Source of the DNA: Streptomyces sp. NBC_01235
GTDB taxonomy: Bacteria > Actinomycetota > Actinomycetes > Streptomycetales > Streptomycetaceae
NCBI RefSeq assembly: GCF_035989285.1
Contig: NZ_CP108513.1
Location: forward strand, 10,912,001-10,976,000
Direction: 5' to 3'
Length of the DNA: 64,000 nucleotides
Positions 62,181-64,000 of this stretch are shown in pieces. The translations under genes were made by a program, and so were the position numbers. Every line of letters starts with the position of its first letter. Within the stretch, counting starts at the first letter, position 1. A model generated the notes under the pieces. It searched no databases, had not been told where the DNA came from, and saw only the letters and a list, made by a program, of their open reading frames with translations.

Positions 62181-63047
62181 ATGGTCGCTGAGGCACCCGG
62201 TTCGGTGCGTCTTGCCCTGGCCCCGAACGTTGTCCTTCTGAACCCGGAGCCAGCGGTTTCCTCTGCAATGAAGGAAGGATGGGCTCGGCAGCAGTCCGCG
62301 CGGTTTCTTCAGGCTTCGACGATCCAGCCTCGGCTGCGTCTTATCCAACGGTTCGAGGAGTTCACGGGGTTGTACCCGTGGCAGTGGACTCCTGCCGATG
62401 GCGAGGCGTTCATCGTTCACCTGCGCAGCGGGTCCAAGCCGATCCAGTTGTCTACGGCTCGGGCGTACGAGGTGGCGATCGAGCTGTTCGTGGAGTTCCT
62501 GACGATCTACGCGTACGGCACCCGGCGGACCGAGTCCTCGAAGGTCGACCTGGTGGATCTGCGGCGGCACAGGAAGGCGCCGCAGTTCGGGACCGCCGGC
62601 AGCATGACCGTCCGGTATGGCAAATCCTCCAAGGGGACGCCGCCGAAGCGGCGGACCGTGCTTCTGGTCCCGGAGATGGACTGGGTAGTGGACGTGCTCG
62701 ACGAGTGGGTGCACGAGATTCGCCCGCGGCTCTCGCCGGACCGGCACCCGGCCTTGTGGGTGACCGAGCGGGTCGGCCGCATGTCTCCGCGCTCGATCAA
62801 CGAGGCGTTCGTGACGGCACGCCAGGACGCCGGCCTCGACGAGGACCTCGACCTGCACTGTCTGCGCCACAGCTACATCACGCATCTGACTGAGTTCGGC
62901 TATCCTGCCCGCTTTGTTCAAGAGCAGGTGGGCCACAGCCACGCTTCTACGACGGCCATCTATATGGGTGTCTCTGACGAGTACCGGAACCAGCTCCTGG
63001 AGGCTTCGCTGAAGCGTCGGCTGGGTGACGACTGGGACCTTAAATGA
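62181..63047 (+). CDS. Tyrosine recombinase (site-specific integrase), shorter than usual
   Basis: 288 residues. N-terminal core-binding domain FLQASTIQPRLRLIQRFEEF, YPWQWTPADGEAFIVHLRSG. Catalytic domain with Arg in YGTRRTESSKVDLVDL, H-x-x-R in LDLHCLRHSYITHL, His in VQEQVGHSHASTTAIYMGVS and the nucleophile Tyr. About 80 residues normally found between the two domains appear to be missing at FVEFLTIYAYG, although the frame is open and all catalytic residues are there. The stop overlaps the XRE start (ATGA). First gene of a three-gene recombination module that continues past the window. Confidence 0.85.
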   Translation: MVAEAPGSVRLALAPNVVLLNPEPAVSSAMKEGWARQQSARFLQASTIQPRLRLIQRFEEFTGLYPWQWTPADGEAFIVHLRSGSKPIQLSTARAYEVAIELFVEFLTIYAYGTRRTESSKVDLVDLRRHRKAPQFGTAGSMTVRYGKSSKGTPPKRRTVLLVPEMDWVVDVLDEWVHEIRPRLSPDRHPALWVTERVGRMSPRSINEAFVTARQDAGLDEDLDLHCLRHSYITHLTEFGYPARFVQEQVGHSHASTTAIYMGVSDEYRNQLLEASLKRRLGDDWDLK

Positions 63048-63370
63048 TCAAGAAGATGGGCTACGAGTGGTGTCTGCGGGCCACGATGGCCGAGCACCAG
63101 ATGTTCCAGACCTCGGACCTGGTGCCGCTCCTGGCGGAACGTGGCGTGACCTTGTCGCGTGAGCAGGTCTACCGCTTGGTGACGCAGCCGCCCCAGCGGA
63201 TGAGCATGGATACCTTGGTCGCGCTGTGCGACATCTTCGGGTGCACCCCGAACGATCTCATCAAGCCGAAGGTGGTCAACGCCCAGGTCAAGAAGACCGC
63301 GGACGGACAGGCCGAGCCGCTGCCGCTGAAGGAGCGGCGGACCACGATCCGGCGCCCGGGACAACCGTGA
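63044..63370 (+). CDS. XRE-family helix-turn-helix protein of the recombinase module
   Basis: 108 residues. The Cro/C1-like helix-turn-helix spans TSDLVPLLAERGVTLSREQV and SMDTLVALCDIFGCTPNDLI; the lysine/arginine-rich tail may bind DNA non-specifically. Start and stop overlap its neighbours by four bases each, so its level is coupled to both. Probably an accessory or regulatory factor for the recombinases. Confidence 0.88.
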   Translation: MIKKMGYEWCLRATMAEHQMFQTSDLVPLLAERGVTLSREQVYRLVTQPPQRMSMDTLVALCDIFGCTPNDLIKPKVVNAQVKKTADGQAEPLPLKERRTTIRRPGQP

Positions 63371-64000
63371 GGCCGCTGACACCGGACCAGATCCGCTTGC
63401 GAGCCGAACTCGCCGCCGCACGGGAGCAGATCGTCGCGCTGCTGCGGTCAGCGGTGGGTGATTCCCTTGCCCCCGAACAGGCGCAGGCCGTGGCGGAGGA
63501 GGCGCGGGCCTGGCGTGGGGCGAACGCTTTCCGCCTGGTGCGCTATCTGTCCGAGCGGCCCGACGCTCTGAGTATGCCCCGTAGCGACTGCCCGACCTGT
63601 GTGGTGCGTTTGCTGGCCGCGCTGACCGCTGCCGGGCACGGGGACAAGGTCGTCCTGGTGGCCTGTGGCGACTGCGGACGGACCGACCCTCTTCCCACCA
63701 ACAACGGACCGGAGGGGCGACTGTGTTCACGCTGCGCCGGCCGACGTGCCAAGAAGCCGTGCGCCCGCTGCGGCAAAGTGGCCGGCATCTACGCCCGCCG
63801 ACCGGAGGGCGGTATCTGTAGTCCGTGCAGGAACAAGGAGGCGGACGCCAAGGAGGAATGCGTCGACTGCCGCCGGATGATGATTTCGTACCGGCGTCTG
63901 CCCGACGGCACCAGCCTCTGTCAGACCTGTGCTCCCAAGAACACGCAGACCTGTTGCCGTTGCGGTCGGGTACGCCGGGTCAACGCGCTGACCTCCGACG
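63367..64000 (+). CDS. Zinc-ribbon site-specific recombinase N-terminus (partial, runs off the window)
   Basis: GTG 63367 overlaps the XRE stop (GTGA). The frame is open to the end of the window (about 211 codons). After a helical N-terminus (LRAELAAAREQIVALLRSAV, ARAWRGANAFRLVRYLSERP) come serial cysteine pairs: DCPTCVVRLL, ACGDCGRTD, LCSRCAGRR, PCARCGKVAG, ICSPCRN, ECVDCRRM, LCQTCAP, CCRCGRVRR. At least eight CxxC motifs form about four zinc ribbons. Family knowledge says a tyrosine recombinase domain follows outside the window; the relic at 24297-24490 matches the end of such a protein. Confidence 0.75.
   Translation, partial: MRPLTPDQIRLRAELAAAREQIVALLRSAVGDSLAPEQAQAVAEEARAWRGANAFRLVRYLSERPDALSMPRSDCPTCVVRLLAALTAAGHGDKVVLVACGDCGRTDPLPTNNGPEGRLCSRCAGRRAKKPCARCGKVAGIYARRPEGGICSPCRNKEADAKEECVDCRRMMISYRRLPDGTSLCQTCAPKNTQTCCRCGRVRRVNALTSD

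Noticed and set aside
1..64000. CRISPR array, rRNA or tRNA genes
   Set aside because: No regularly spaced repeats, no cloverleaf or rRNA-like sequence seen by eye; a tRNA scan was not possible.

Overview
The window is very GC-rich DNA with actinobacterial codon bias, GTG/TTG starts and translationally coupled genes. Its protein families (LAL-type LuxR, GlxA/AraC, HbpS-like, SirTM with zinc macrodomain, ATP-dependent DNA ligase remnant, integrase/XRE/zinc-ribbon recombinase trio) point to Streptomyces or a close relative. The very high density of broken genes and layered insertion-sequence (IS) debris fits a chromosome arm, integrative element or linear plasmid rather than conserved core; that placement is inference.

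Layout. 0.5-8.5 kb: a large LuxR regulator, a frameshifted esterase, a membrane-tethered Mrr-like nuclease, a broken HEPN-type gene and gene ends left by recombination, including two copies of the same UDP-sugar dehydrogenase C-terminus 1.74 kb apart. 8.5-13.5 kb: a marR-MFS-DUF1330 operon, a truncated sigma factor, a second frameshifted esterase and an AraC regulator. 13.5-17.7 kb: IS5, ISAs1 and NF041680-like transposase remnants around a secreted protein with a strong terminator. 17.7-23.6 kb: NTF2-like/GlxA divergent pair, truncated pentapeptide and VOC genes (the latter with a GGTCGA microsatellite), a GlcG/HbpS-VOC fusion and an lrp-lysE operon. 23.6-31.7 kb: transposon graveyard with a methyltransferase, a VOC protein and a frameshifted serine hydrolase. 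32-38.5 kb: subtilisin-like protease, an IS630 gene interrupted by a 552-bp group II intron-like insert, GNAT, an RTX-like secreted protein and an isochorismatase-like hydrolase.

39-47.7 kb carries two compact catabolic/detoxification modules. One is a TetR with a divergent SDR - Old Yellow Enzyme - esterase operon; TTAGAT-N10-ATCTA operators lie next to both the tetR and SDR starts. The other is an AraC divergent from an alpha/beta hydrolase - acyl-CoA synthetase pair. 48.3-50 kb is a truncated helical-repeat protein fused to a DNA-ligase remnant.

50.2-55.3 kb is the most coherent and interesting module: an AraC regulator divergent from six tightly packed genes (DsbA-like, tandem NTF2-like, MoaF-like, zinc-type macrodomain, SirTM-type sirtuin, NTF2-like). 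The macrodomain-SirTM pair is a protein ADP-ribosylation/de-ADP-ribosylation switch; coupling to a CxxC oxidoreductase and small-ligand-fold proteins suggests a redox or electrophile stress response.

56-62 kb: two paralogous TetR regulators (one with a one-base deletion), a palindromic operator and an SMP-30/SDR pair, then a class II aldolase. 62.2 kb to the end: a translationally coupled tyrosine recombinase - XRE - zinc-ribbon protein trio that runs off the window.

At least seven non-transposase genes are broken by simple indels. This could be real decay or uncorrected sequencing error, and both readings are kept open.
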